DNA of 64,000 nucleotides, taken from positions 186,001 through 250,000 of the forward strand of contig NZ_JAQYUU010000001.1 in assembly GCF_028728205.1 (NCBI RefSeq), read 5' to 3'. This DNA comes from Clostridium sp. 'White wine YQ'. GTDB taxonomy: Bacteria; Bacillota; Clostridia; Clostridiales; Clostridiaceae. Within the stretch, counting starts at the first letter, position 1; the number at the start of each line of letters is the position of its first letter. The position numbers and the translations under genes are program-made. This document shows, piece after piece, positions 42,458 through 52,200 of this stretch. The notes below the pieces were generated by a model. The model did no database searches. It was given only the letters and a program-made list of their open reading frames with translations, and had not been told where the DNA came from.

Positions 42458-43078
42458 TTGAAGAAGCGTAGTATTAATAATTTGTTTAATCTCACAAGTA
42501 TTTTTATATCACTATTAGGGATAGCTATAATTGTTGAAGTTTTTTCAGGTTATCCAAATAAGATTGGTAATACTTTATTTGCATTAGCAGTGTTATTATG
42601 CAGCTGGTTTCTTCTACAGAAAAGCAGATTTATGTTACCAAGAACTATATATAATTTAATAGTTATTTTTATTTTCTTAGCCATGTTCTTAGGTAAAGTG
42701 TGTGGATTTTACAAGACATTTTATTATTGGGATAAGTTTTTACATTTGATTTCAGGAATGATTTTAGCCTGCATAGGATACTTAATTTTCTATAAACTTA
42801 CCAGAGAAATAGATAGAAAAAGTTTGAATCCTCTGCTGGGTGTATTATTTTCATTGTTTTTCTCAATTACTATGGCTGGGGTATGGGAAATATATGAGTT
42901 TACAACTGATCAGCTATTTGGATTGGATTCTCAAAGATATAGTTTAATAGATACAATGGGTGATATCATCGCAGGAGCAATAGGGGGAATTTTAGTTACC
43001 TTAAGAATATATTTTTTTCAAAAGGGTAATGAATTAAGATTTATACAGAAGCTACTAAATGAAATAGATGATAAATAA
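42458..43078 (+). CDS. DUF2238 (YjdF-like) membrane protein
   Basis: A membrane protein of about 206 residues with six hydrophobic segments. Conserved polar motifs sit between them: YWDKFLHLISGM, GVWEIYEFTTDQLFG and LIDTMGDIIAGAIGG, typical of DUF2238. The function is unknown; His/Asp/Glu in the motifs hint at an enzyme or metal site in the membrane. I prefer the TTG at 42458, because GGATGTGG is 5 bases upstream, the same kind of ribosome site as cysE. A TTG at 42443 is the longest alternative. Confidence 0.75.
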   Translation: MKKRSINNLFNLTSIFISLLGIAIIVEVFSGYPNKIGNTLFALAVLLCSWFLLQKSRFMLPRTIYNLIVIFIFLAMFLGKVCGFYKTFYYWDKFLHLISGMILACIGYLIFYKLTREIDRKSLNPLLGVLFSLFFSITMAGVWEIYEFTTDQLFGLDSQRYSLIDTMGDIIAGAIGGILVTLRIYFFQKGNELRFIQKLLNEIDDK

Positions 43079-43099
43079 ATGATACTTATTATCAAATGG

Positions 43100-43128
43100 T
43101 TGAAATTATCAAATAAGTGGAGTATAAT
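43100..43128 (+). promoter_or_regulatory. eno promoter
   Basis: TTGAAA at 43100-43105 and TATAAT at 43123-43128 are 17 bases apart. ATTATCAAAT occurs twice around the -35. The leader before the eno start is about 130 bases. The promoter shows eno is transcribed apart from the CggR operon. Confidence 0.65.
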
Positions 43129-43263
43129 GTAAGCATAAAAGGAAAATAATAATAACACAAGTAAATTTTAGGTTACATAAATTAAGTAAAACTAAAAACT
43201 AGTATTATTAATTGATTATCTAGAAATAATAATAAGGCTAGTTATTTTATAAGGAGGGTATAA

Positions 43264-44565
<1,302 letters not shown>

Positions 44566-44587
44566 ATATTATTTAGTTCAAAGTGCT

Positions 44588-44643
44588 AAAGGAGAAGTTG
44601 CAAAACTATTAAATAAATAGTTTAGCGCATCTCCTTTTTTATT
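44588..44643 (+). terminator. Terminator after eno
   Basis: AAAGGAGA pairs with TCTCCTTT, with a second inner stem AAACTAT/ATAGTTT, followed by a T-run. Confidence 0.82.
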
Positions 44644-44754
44644 TTTTAAGTATAACATTCAATTAATATTCAATCTTGAAGTAGCTTTATTTATCTACTA
44701 CTGAAGAATGCGTCTTGTAAAGTTCACTAGAATTTAATCACTTAAATAATTCAG

Positions 44755-44838
44755 TATGATACATAATCCATTAGCATTTTTAAATATAAAATGTATCATA
44801 TGAGTTTAATTCATATGCATGAATAAATATGATATACT
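44755..44838 (+). promoter_or_regulatory. Perfect inverted repeat and promoter remnant before an acetyltransferase fragment
   Basis: TATGATACAT at 44755-44764 and ATGTATCATA at 44791-44800 are exact inverted copies. Downstream, TTCATA (44810) and TATACT (44833) are 17 bases apart. The region 44641-44978 has no long gene. It contains these signals and short broken frames, one of which reads WLEGANEFDAISFD and was not recognised. Confidence 0.4.
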
Positions 44839-44978
44839 AGTGTTGGTATGCAAATTATAAAGTAAGGGATGGATATTATATGCAATATAGTAGTGATTCT
44901 AGTATTTTTCAAGAGCAGATTGGTTAGAAGGAGCAAATGAATTTGATGCTATTTCATTTGACTTAGAAAATAATATTT

Positions 44979-45212
44979 TTGTTGAAAGAAGTTCCATCAT
45001 ACGCTATAGTTGTGGGTAATAAAGCTGAAGTAATTAAGATGAGATTTTCAGATGAAATAATAAGCGACTTACTTGAGTTAAAATGGTGGACACTTCCCCA
45101 TGAAGTAATTATGAAGTTGCCATATAAAGATATTAAAGAATGTGTAAGTAAGTTGAAGGAAATACGAAAGTATCCAGGAAATTTAATGGATATTTTAAAA
45201 GATACAATATAA
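44979..45212 (+). pseudogene. C-terminal fragment of a hexapeptide (XAT/Vat-type) acetyltransferase
   Basis: The 77-codon frame matches the end of xenobiotic acetyltransferases: KEVPSYAIVVGNKAEVIK is the final hexapeptide turn (normally VPPYAIVGGNPAKVI), and SDLLELKWWTLPHEVI is the typical C-terminal helix with the double Trp. The preceding 130 or more residues with the CoA-binding repeats and catalytic His are missing. The sequence upstream is not acetyltransferase-like in any frame. The apparent start is a TTG with no ribosome site at the right distance. It is most simply a decayed gene with its 5' part deleted. Confidence 0.7.
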
Positions 45213-45429
45213 TAATAAGTATGAAGAGCAATACATTATTTAGATTACATAAGTACATAAAGATATAATACTACTAACTATAAACATAACTATATTGAAG
45301 GAGTATAAATAATAAACTTATTGTAATAAGTTTCTAAATATGATATCATATTAAAAGGTGTTTTATACTAAGTTTTGAGGTGTTGGGAATAGTATAGCTT
45401 AGTATTAAGTTGTAATCAGGAGGTTAGGG

Positions 45430-45660
45430 ATGAAAACAGCATTAATAATATTAGAGACAATATTAGGATTGGCAGTAATAATTTCTGTAATGCTTCAACC
45501 AGGTAAAACTGATGGATTAAGTGGATTAATTCAAGGAAGAAGTGAAACCTTTTTTGCTAAAAATAAAGGCAGAACAAAAGAAGCTATGTTAGCAAAATTA
45601 ACAGCAGCAGCAATGGCTCTATTTGCGATAAATACAGTAATTTTAAATTTAGTTAAATAG
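45430..45660 (+). CDS. secG: Preprotein translocase subunit SecG
   Basis: Small membrane subunit of the SecYEG channel, 76 residues. It has two hydrophobic segments (about 4-21 and 55-74) separated by the conserved loop VMLQPGKTDGLSGLIQGRSETF. The start has AGGAGGTTAGGG upstream. In clostridia secG often follows eno, as here with a pseudogene between. The preceding 217 bases hold only short hairpins, such as AAACTTATT/AATAAGTTT at 45314-45333. Confidence 0.93.
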   Translation: MKTALIILETILGLAVIISVMLQPGKTDGLSGLIQGRSETFFAKNKGRTKEAMLAKLTAAAMALFAINTVILNLVK

Positions 45661-45661
45661 A

Positions 45662-45695
45662 AATAACTCAGCGGATGCTGAGTTATTTTTTTTGT
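45662..45695. terminator. Terminator after secG
   Basis: AATAACTCAGC pairs exactly with GCTGAGTTATT around a 4-base loop, followed by eight T's. The minus-strand metA ends 9 bases further on. Confidence 0.9.
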
Positions 45696-45703
45696 ATATT
45701 TTA

Positions 45704-46621
45704 TTAGTCTAATTCATTTAAATTATAAGGCGTATTTTGATAAACAAAATAATTTAGCCAATTTGAGAATATAATATTAGCGGCAGATCTCCAAGTTACA
45801 TAAGGTGTTTTGGATGGATCATTATGAGGAAAATAGTTTTCTGGTATTTTAATATTAAGACCTTTAGATAAATCTCTTTCATATTCATCTTGTAAGGTAG
45901 TTCTATCATACTCTAAATGACCAGTAATAAAAACATCTCTTCCTGATTTTGAAGTTACTATAAAGACTCCAGCCTCATCAGATTCGGCTAATATTTGCAA
46001 ATCACAAACCTTTTCAATATCTTCTCTTAATACCTCAGTATGTCTTGAATGAGGAGCATAAAAGACGTCGTCTACACCACGCAATAACTCGTGGTTTTTA
46101 ACGCATATTTTATGTGAAAAAACCCCAAATGCTTTTTCCTTAAGCTTGTATTTTGGAATACTATAATGATAATACAGACCTGCTTGTGCCCCCCAACAAA
46201 TATGAAGAGTAGAGTAAACATTATGTTTGCTCCATTCCATTATTTCTGTAAGTTCATCCCAATAATCCACTTCTTCGAAAGAAAGATGCTCAATAGGAGC
46301 CCCTGTAATAATTAATCCATCAAATTTTTCGTCTTTTATATCTTCGAAATAATTATAAAACTTATCTAAGTGCTGTGAAGATGTGTGAGACGAGGTGTAT
46401 GTTTTAGTTTGGATTAATTTAATTTCGACCTGCAGTGGAGTATTTGCTAAATGCCTAAGCAACTGATTTTCAGTTGAAATCTTTGTAGGCATTAGATTGA
46501 AAATAGCAATTTTAAGAGGCCTTATTTGTTGTGTTTCAGCTCTTAAATTACTCATTACAAAAATATTTTCATCTCTTAAGATATTGAAAGCAGGCAAATC
46601 ACTAGGAATTTTTAATGGCAT
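45704..46621 (-). CDS. metAA: Homoserine O-acetyltransferase (MetA family)
   Basis: Acylates homoserine in methionine synthesis. Of 305 residues, Cys142 in [10 protein letters not shown] is the acyl-accepting nucleophile and GHLEYD holds the catalytic His/Glu. Residue 111 is Glu ([15 protein letters not shown]), the residue shown in Bacillus cereus MetA to favour acetyl-CoA over succinyl-CoA, so the acetyl product is inferred. The ATG at 46621 follows GGGGGTGAAAGC. The leader is short and I see no S-box or T-box. Confidence 0.9.
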   Translation of the reverse strand: MPLKIPSDLPAFNILRDENIFVMSNLRAETQQIRPLKIAIFNLMPTKISTENQLLRHLANTPLQVEIKLIQTKTYTSSHTSSQHLDKFYNYFEDIKDEKFDGLIITGAPIEHLSFEEVDYWDELTEIMEWSKHNVYSTLHICWGAQAGLYYHYSIPKYKLKEKAFGVFSHKICVKNHELLRGVDDVFYAPHSRHTEVLREDIEKVCDLQILAESDEAGVFIVTSKSGRDVFITGHLEYDRTTLQDEYERDLSKGLNIKIPENYFPHNDPSKTPYVTWRSAANIIFSNWLNYFVYQNTPYNLNELD

Positions 46622-46735
46622 GCTTTCACCCCCAATTAAAGTTATATGCATAAAAATGCAAGGATTTTAATTAATATATATATTATACATAAAAGAAGTA
46701 TGTTAGGAAAGAACAAGTTTAGTGGGATTATTAAA

Positions 46736-46767
46736 TAAAAAAATAGCGATAGTAATAAGCTATCGCC
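46736..46767 (-). terminator. Terminator after the UPF0210 gene
   Basis: On the minus strand GGCGATAG pairs with CTATCGCT (one G-U) around a 7-base loop, followed by ATTTTTTTATTT. It ends the ACT/UPF0210 operon ahead of metA. Confidence 0.85.
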
Positions 46768-46786
46768 ATTTTCATCAATAATAATT

Positions 46787-48142
46787 CTAATTTTTAAATG
46801 AATGAATTGGTGCTGGAATTCTTCCACCTCTTTGAATAAAATCAAAAGAAGAGTACTTGTTAATTGTCATTACTGGAGCTCTACCTAGTAATCCTCCAAA
46901 TTCCACCATGTCACCAACTTTAGTACCTGGTGCAGGAATTATTCTTACTGCAGTAGTTTTATTATTTATTACACCTATAGCAGCTTCATCAGCAATCATA
47001 GCTGAAATTGTAGATGCAGAAGCGTCACCAGGAATTGCAATCATATCTAGTCCAACTGAGCAGATTGCAGTCATTGCCTCAAGTTTTTCTAAGTTTAATG
47101 AGCCGTTTAGTACTGCATCTATCATTCCTGCATCTTCAGATACTGGTATGAAAGCTCCGCTTAAGCCTCCTACATGACCACAAGCCATTACTCCACCTTT
47201 TTTTACTGCATCATTTAATAGAGCAAGAGCAGCAGTAGTACCGTGGGTTCCTACTACTTCTAATCCCATTTCTTCAAGTATATGAGCAACAGAGTCACCG
47301 ACTGCAGGAGTTGGTGCAAGTGAAAGATCTACAATTCCAAAAGGTACTCCTAATCTATCAGATGCTTCTAAAGCAACTAATTGTCCCATTCTAGTGATTT
47401 TAAAAGCAGTTTTCTTTACTGTTTCAGCAACTAAATCAAAGCTGCCTCCTTTAACCTTCTCAAGGGCTCTTTTAACAACGCCAGGTCCACTTACTCCAAC
47501 ATTTATGATACGTTCAGCTTCACCAACACCATGGAAAGCACCAGCCATAAATGGATTATCTTCAACTGCATTTGCAAAGACTACAAGTTTAGCACAACCT
47601 AGCCCTTGAGTATCCTTTGTAAGTTCAGCAGTTCTTTTAATTATTTCTCCCATTTCCTTAACAGCATCCATATTAATACCGCATCTTGTAGAACCAACAT
47701 TAACAGAAGAGCATACTTTGTTTGTTGTCGCTAAAGCTTCAGGAATAGAATTAATTAAAATTTTATCGCCTTTTGTATATCCTTTATGTACAAGAGCAGA
47801 GAATCCACCTAGAAAGTCAATTCCTAAAGATGCAGCAGCTTTATCTAAGGTTTCAGCAAATTTTACATAACTGGTTTCATTTGTAGCACCACCAATTAAA
47901 GAAATTGGAGTAACTGAAACTCTCTTATTTACTATTGGAATACCAAACTCACTTTCAATTTGTTCCCCTACCTTAACTAAGTTTTCAGCAGATTTTGTGA
48001 TTTTATCATATATTTTCGCTCTAGCTTTATCTCCATCAGAGTCGATACAATCCAAAAGAGAAATACCCATTGTAATAGTTCTAATATCTAATTTTTCTTC
48101 TTCTATCATTTTTATGGTTTCTAATATATTATTTGCGTTCAT
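46787..48142 (-). CDS. UPF0210 (DUF711) family protein
   Basis: A 451-residue cytoplasmic protein of the UPF0210/PFL-like family. Recognisable segments are [13 protein letters not shown] at the start, [57 protein letters not shown], and [20 protein letters not shown]. The fold resembles glycyl-radical/pyruvate formate-lyase relatives, but no activity is established. It follows a small ACT-domain gene by 14 bases and shares its T-box leader, so expression should respond to an uncharged tRNA. The ATG has GGAGG upstream. Confidence 0.88.
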   Translation of the reverse strand: MNANNILETIKMIEEEKLDIRTITMGISLLDCIDSDGDKARAKIYDKITKSAENLVKVGEQIESEFGIPIVNKRVSVTPISLIGGATNETSYVKFAETLDKAAASLGIDFLGGFSALVHKGYTKGDKILINSIPEALATTNKVCSSVNVGSTRCGINMDAVKEMGEIIKRTAELTKDTQGLGCAKLVVFANAVEDNPFMAGAFHGVGEAERIINVGVSGPGVVKRALEKVKGGSFDLVAETVKKTAFKITRMGQLVALEASDRLGVPFGIVDLSLAPTPAVGDSVAHILEEMGLEVVGTHGTTAALALLNDAVKKGGVMACGHVGGLSGAFIPVSEDAGMIDAVLNGSLNLEKLEAMTAICSVGLDMIAIPGDASASTISAMIADEAAIGVINNKTTAVRIIPAPGTKVGDMVEFGGLLGRAPVMTINKYSSFDFIQRGGRIPAPIHSFKN

Positions 48143-48156
48143 ATGATACCTCCATA

Positions 48157-48426
48157 TTATAGTGTGTGCATAGAATTGAATATTTCTTCTCTTTGAATTT
48201 TAACTTCTACTCCTAAAGATTCACCTTTTTTAAGTAAACTGTTTTTAACTTCTTCAAAATTCTTAGTGGTTTTTTCTAAATCTAGCATCATGATCATTGT
48301 AAAATATCCCTGCATAATAGTTTGAGTAACGTCAAGGATATTAATTTCTAATGCTTGAAGTTCACTACTTATACCTGCTATAATGCCCACCTTATCTTTA
48401 CCTATTACTGTTAATATTGCTTTCAT
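48157..48426 (-). CDS. ACT-domain protein (UPF0237 family)
   Basis: An 89-residue protein consisting of one ACT domain: [20 protein letters not shown], then [23 protein letters not shown] domains bind amino acids and regulate partners. This family is usually encoded just upstream of a UPF0210 protein, as here. The ATG at 48426 follows AAGGAGTGGATAAG; longer frames upstream run into the T-box terminator. Its ligand may be the amino acid sensed by the T-box, which is an inference. Confidence 0.88.
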   Translation of the reverse strand: MKAILTVIGKDKVGIIAGISSELQALEINILDVTQTIMQGYFTMIMMLDLEKTTKNFEEVKNSLLKKGESLGVEVKIQREEIFNSMHTL

Positions 48427-48456
48427 CTTATCCACTCCTTCTAAAATTTTATATAT

Positions 48457-48635
48457 AAAAAAAAGCCTTACCAACAAAGGGACGAAAAAATCCGCGGTTC
48501 CACCCTTTTTGGCAATAGCCCATCTTTAAAAAATTAATGCTCCAAAGCTCCTTTTACAATATCAACCTAGTTGTTTGCACCGAACACAACCTCTCTAAAA
48601 GGATAAATATTGCTACTTTTCTTTTTCATCGCTTT
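48457..48635 (-). promoter_or_regulatory. T-box leader controlling the ACT/UPF0210 operon
   Basis: Reading on the minus strand, the T-box core GGGTGGAACCGCGG is at 48492-48505, followed by the terminator arm CCCTTTGTTGGTAAGGC and eight T's (48457-48464). Upstream are the stem I features: GATGA with AGTAGC, and the apical AGAGAGGTTGTGTTCGGTG. The arm GCCAAAAAGGG before the T-box can pair with CCCTTT-GTTGG to make the terminator. Uncharged tRNA would stabilise the antiterminator. The specifier codon lies in TAAAAGGAGC on the 3' side of stem I, but I could not fix its register. Confidence 0.9.
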
Positions 48636-48744
48636 ATATTCTATTATATTGATTATTTTATATTGTATATTAAAAATTGTCAATTTGAAAATAAAAATAA
48701 AATTTTGTTAATTAATTTATTCTAATAATAGCATTTAGTTAACA

Positions 48745-49992
48745 TTATAATTCTTTGAAGAAATACGAATTTAATAGATAACTTTCTTGATATTTATAAG
48801 AAAGCTTATATAAATAATCTTTACATTTGATTAAATTTTTTTCTGATAATAGTTTGAAAAAATGATTTTTTTCTTGTGAAGTAGCTGAAGCTTTAAAATA
48901 TCCCCATATATGTTCAAGGGTGTTAACTAAATTTCCTTCAACTAAAGGATTCTGTGTACAAGAATCTATTTTATTATATAGTTCAATTATTCCAGAATTA
49001 TTCTTAATAATATTTTGACATTCTTTATAAAATTCATAATTATATGCCATAATTAAATATTTATATTTTGCCCATTCATCGTAAATTAATGATTTTGAAG
49101 CAGGGATACCACTTAGCTCATTTAGAGCATTAATTACTTTAATACTAGAAATATCTTTATCCTTAACCTCAAGCATTATATCAGGATTAAATTCTTTAAC
49201 CTCATTAAAATAATCTAAAAATAGTTTAAGATTAATTGTTTGAGAATGAGATCCCTTTTTCTTATTTTTGTCCTGTTCTGAATAATGAACTTTCATATTT
49301 CCGTCTTTGCATTTCCAAGTTTTTGATACTAGTTTATATATTTCTTTATGCGTGAGGTTGTTACTGCCATGGCAATAGTTATGTAAGTTATCATAAATAA
49401 CAGGTATTTCAATCTTATATGAAATATCTAAAACATCTTCAAGAGAAAAATTTTTTTCATCATTTTCAACTACAAGTCTTTGCCTTGTTGATTCTGACAA
49501 ATTTCTAAAACTGGATATAAATCTCTCTTTTGCAGAGACTTTGTCACCATAAACTCCTCCAATATGTAGCACTATTTTATTCGAGTAATCAACTCCCAAG
49601 GCATTAAGAAAATCTGTGTGATATTGAAGTTCTGCAATAGAATTCTTTATAACTTCTTGTTTGGGAGAATTAATAACTGTATATTGACCAGGGTGCATTG
49701 ATACTCTCATATTGTTTTCTTTGATATATGTACCAATTTCTAAAAGTTCATCTTTGAATGCTTCTTTCCACGGAAAAGTATTAATTTCATGACTTGCAAG
49801 GGGAATAATATCAGAGGAAATTCTATAGAGAAAAATATTATTCTTTTTATTATTAATTAAAATTTTCATCAAATCAGAAAGATTCTCTTTTATTATTAAT
49901 CTTAATTCGTCATCAGAATAATTTTTTAATAGTAATTTTCTATTTGTTCGCGCATCCGTAGTTAATGAAATACATGCATATCCAATATTCAT
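48745..49992 (-). CDS. uvsE: UV damage endonuclease
   Basis: A TIM-barrel, metal-dependent nuclease (UvdE/UVDE) that nicks 5' to UV photoproducts. The 415 residues begin NIGYACISLTT and contain VSMHPGQYTVINSP, VLHIGGVYGDK, LVVENDEKNFSLED, PVIYDNLHNYCHG, VHYSEQD and DIMLEVKDKD, which supply the His/Glu/Asp metal ligands. The C-terminal 110 residues extend past the core. The ATG at 49992 follows TAGGTGATTTT. It is divergent from msrA. Confidence 0.92.
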   Translation of the reverse strand: MNIGYACISLTTDARTNRKLLLKNYSDDELRLIIKENLSDLMKILINNKKNNIFLYRISSDIIPLASHEINTFPWKEAFKDELLEIGTYIKENNMRVSMHPGQYTVINSPKQEVIKNSIAELQYHTDFLNALGVDYSNKIVLHIGGVYGDKVSAKERFISSFRNLSESTRQRLVVENDEKNFSLEDVLDISYKIEIPVIYDNLHNYCHGSNNLTHKEIYKLVSKTWKCKDGNMKVHYSEQDKNKKKGSHSQTINLKLFLDYFNEVKEFNPDIMLEVKDKDISSIKVINALNELSGIPASKSLIYDEWAKYKYLIMAYNYEFYKECQNIIKNNSGIIELYNKIDSCTQNPLVEGNLVNTLEHIWGYFKASATSQEKNHFFKLLSEKNLIKCKDYLYKLSYKYQESYLLNSYFFKEL

Positions 49993-50087
49993 AAAATCAC
50001 CTACCGAAATCAATATAGTTTATTGTTTACAAAGTATCGTATATATATCATAATATAAAAAAAGAATATGTTAACGAGGTGATAAAT

Positions 50088-50564
50088 TTGAAGGAAATAG
50101 TTTTAGCTGGTGGATGTTTTTGGGGAGTTGAAGAATATATTTCAAGAATTGAAGGAGTTAAAGAAACCAAGGTTGGGTATGCAAACGGAACAAAAGAAAA
50201 TCCAACATATGAAGAGGTTTGTACAGGGACTACAGGTCATGCTGAAGCCTGTTATGTAAAATATGATGAAGAAATACTTTCTTTAAATGATCTTTTGGAA
50301 AAATATTTTGGAATAATTGAACCTACAGTAGAGAACAGACAAGGACCCGATATAGGTCATCAATATAGAACTGGTATATATTATATTGATAAAAATGATC
50401 TTAATGAGATCCAAGATTATAGAGATAAAGAACAAGATAAATATGATAAACCGATAGTAACTGAAATAAAAGACTTAAAATGTTTTTATGATGCAGAGGA
50501 ATATCATCAAAAATATTTAAAAAAGAATCCTGGTGGTTATTGTCATATAAATCTAAATGCTTAG
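50088..50564 (+). CDS. msrA: Peptide methionine-S-sulfoxide reductase MsrA
   Basis: Repairs the S-form of methionine sulfoxide. The 158 residues start [16 protein letters not shown] with catalytic Cys10, and contain [31 protein letters not shown] and a C-terminal [19 protein letters not shown] whose Cys may be the resolving residue. I prefer the TTG at 50088, because GAGGTGAT lies just upstream. A GTG at 50079 is inside that site. It is separated from the next gene by a terminator. Confidence 0.93.
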   Translation: MKEIVLAGGCFWGVEEYISRIEGVKETKVGYANGTKENPTYEEVCTGTTGHAEACYVKYDEEILSLNDLLEKYFGIIEPTVENRQGPDIGHQYRTGIYYIDKNDLNEIQDYRDKEQDKYDKPIVTEIKDLKCFYDAEEYHQKYLKKNPGGYCHINLNA

Positions 50565-50598
50565 TTATAGGATTTTATAAAAAAACTACAAAAGTTTG

Positions 50599-50641
50599 AG
50601 CTCCAAATTTAATTGTAAAATTAAGTTTTGGAGCTTTTTTC
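50599..50641 (+). terminator. Terminator after msrA
   Basis: AGCTCCAAA pairs with TTTGGAGCT, with TAATT/AATTA inside, followed by a run of T's. Confidence 0.88.
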
Positions 50642-50751
50642 AGTTTTCTCCAATAAATTTACTTGCAAGTCTTATAAGTCTATGAAAAATTTTTGGGAAA
50701 AGCATGATATAATATATTTAAAAATATACTTTATTGATATATGAGGGGAAA

Positions 50752-51735
50752 ATGAGTAAATTAAATAAACTAATTGAGAAATTAAAAAATAAAGAGGTTT
50801 TTATACAAACTCATAATAATCCAGATCCAGATGCAATAGCTTCATCGTTTGCATTAAAAAAATTATTAAAAGCTAAAGGAATTGAAGCAACTTTTTATTG
50901 TACTGGAGAAATAGAGAGATATTCAACAAAAAAGATGATAGAACTATTAAATATAAATGTTGAATATATTAATACTATAGGTGACCTAAATGAAGATATG
51001 GTAATCATCATAGTTGATGCTCAGAAAAACAACAAAAATGTTTCTGAAATCTCCTGTGAAAAAGTAGCATGTATTGATCATCACCCAATTTTTATGGAAG
51101 AAAAGTATATTTTTGAAGATATAAGAGACGAATATGGAGCATGTTCATCAATTATAGCAGAATATTATTTTGAAAATAATATAGAAATGGATATAAATGT
51201 AGCTACAGCATTATTATACGGTATTAAGATGGATACTTTGGATCTTAGTAGGGGAGCTTCAGAAAAAGATATAGAATATTATTGCTTTTTATACAAAAAA
51301 GCAAATATTAATATATTAAATAAAATATTAAGAAATAATTTGGAGATTAAGGAAATAACAGCTTACTCAAATGCAATTGAGAGTATTAGAGTATTTGAAG
51401 GAATAGGTTTTGCGGATGCAGGAGCAAATTGTACAGATTCCTTATTAGCTTGTATATCGGATTTTATGTTATCAATTAAAGAAATAGATTTTGCAGTTGT
51501 TTATAGTAAAAGAGAAAAAGATTATAAGTTTTCTATAAGAAATGAAATGGATGAACTTGATGCAGGAAAAATTGTAAATAATGCATTAAGTGGAATAGGA
51601 AATGGTGGAGGACATAAAGAAATGGCAGGTGGACTTATATCCTTAGACAAGACCAAGGATATAGTAATAAGTACTGAGGATGTAATAATTAATAAATTCT
51701 TAAAATCCATTAAAGAATATAGAAATATATTATAG
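50752..51735 (+). CDS. nrnA: DHH-family nanoRNase / pAp phosphatase
   Basis: A 327-residue DHH/DHHA1 phosphoesterase degrading short oligonucleotides or pAp. The DHH half has FIQTHNNPDPDAIASSFAL, VIIVDAQ and CIDHHP. The DHHA1 half ends GNGGGHKEMAGGLI, which binds the substrate. NrnA is the best guess, though other DHH phosphatases share these motifs. The ATG at 50752 follows TGAGGGGAAA. It is followed after about 70 bases by a DUF1294 gene. Confidence 0.85.
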   Translation: MSKLNKLIEKLKNKEVFIQTHNNPDPDAIASSFALKKLLKAKGIEATFYCTGEIERYSTKKMIELLNINVEYINTIGDLNEDMVIIIVDAQKNNKNVSEISCEKVACIDHHPIFMEEKYIFEDIRDEYGACSSIIAEYYFENNIEMDINVATALLYGIKMDTLDLSRGASEKDIEYYCFLYKKANINILNKILRNNLEIKEITAYSNAIESIRVFEGIGFADAGANCTDSLLACISDFMLSIKEIDFAVVYSKREKDYKFSIRNEMDELDAGKIVNNALSGIGNGGGHKEMAGGLISLDKTKDIVISTEDVIINKFLKSIKEYRNIL

Positions 51736-51805
51736 ATTTTGGTATGCTATGTGAATAGTAAGTTGTTTTTAGGACAAACTAATTTTAATATAATCAAGGT
51801 TATAT

Positions 51806-52090
51806 ATGAAAGGAATCAATAATTTGAGGGAATTGGTAATTGGTTACTTAATTGTTATAAATATTTTAGGATTTTTTATAGTATTTAAGGATAAAAGTGC
51901 GGCAAGAAAACATAAATGGAGAACAAAAGAAAAAACTTTATTTCTATTTGCCTTATTAGGTGGAAGCATTGGAGTTTTTCTTGGAATGCAAGTGTTTAGG
52001 CACAAAACAAAACACTTAAAATTTGTTATTGGAGTGCCAATAATTATTCTATTTCAGCTAATACTGTACTTGATTTTTTTATTAAGTTGA
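51806..52090 (+). CDS. DUF1294 small membrane protein
   Basis: A 94-residue membrane protein with three hydrophobic segments (about 9-26, 45-61 and 72-92). The DUF1294 signature is visible: FKDKSAARKHKWRTKEKTLF, then LLGGSIGVFLGMQVFRHKTKH. The function is unknown. The ATG at 51806 has a weak ribosome site. A TTG at 51824 with AAAGGA 9 bases upstream is an alternative that would remove six residues. Confidence 0.85.
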   Translation: MKGINNLRELVIGYLIVINILGFFIVFKDKSAARKHKWRTKEKTLFLFALLGGSIGVFLGMQVFRHKTKHLKFVIGVPIIILFQLILYLIFLLS

Positions 52091-52200
52091 AATATAGTAA
52101 TAAAGGTGCGTTAATTAAAGCGTATAAAATTAGTTATAATTGCTTAGTGTGAATAGAAAAAATAGACTAAGGATTTAAATATTATTTAGGAGTGGATAAA

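Noticed and set aside
46622-46735. S-box (SAM) or T-box riboswitch before metA
   Set aside because: The leader is about 110 bases, A/T-rich, without T-box core, S-box motifs or a terminator close to the start.
46857-47609. Plus-strand frames opposite the UPF0210 gene
   Set aside because: They are antisense to a well-supported gene, and their Pro/Ser/Thr-rich translations are typical of antisense frames.
48537-48725. 62-codon frame on the plus strand
   Set aside because: It lies opposite stem I of the T-box leader and has no family resemblance or ribosome site.
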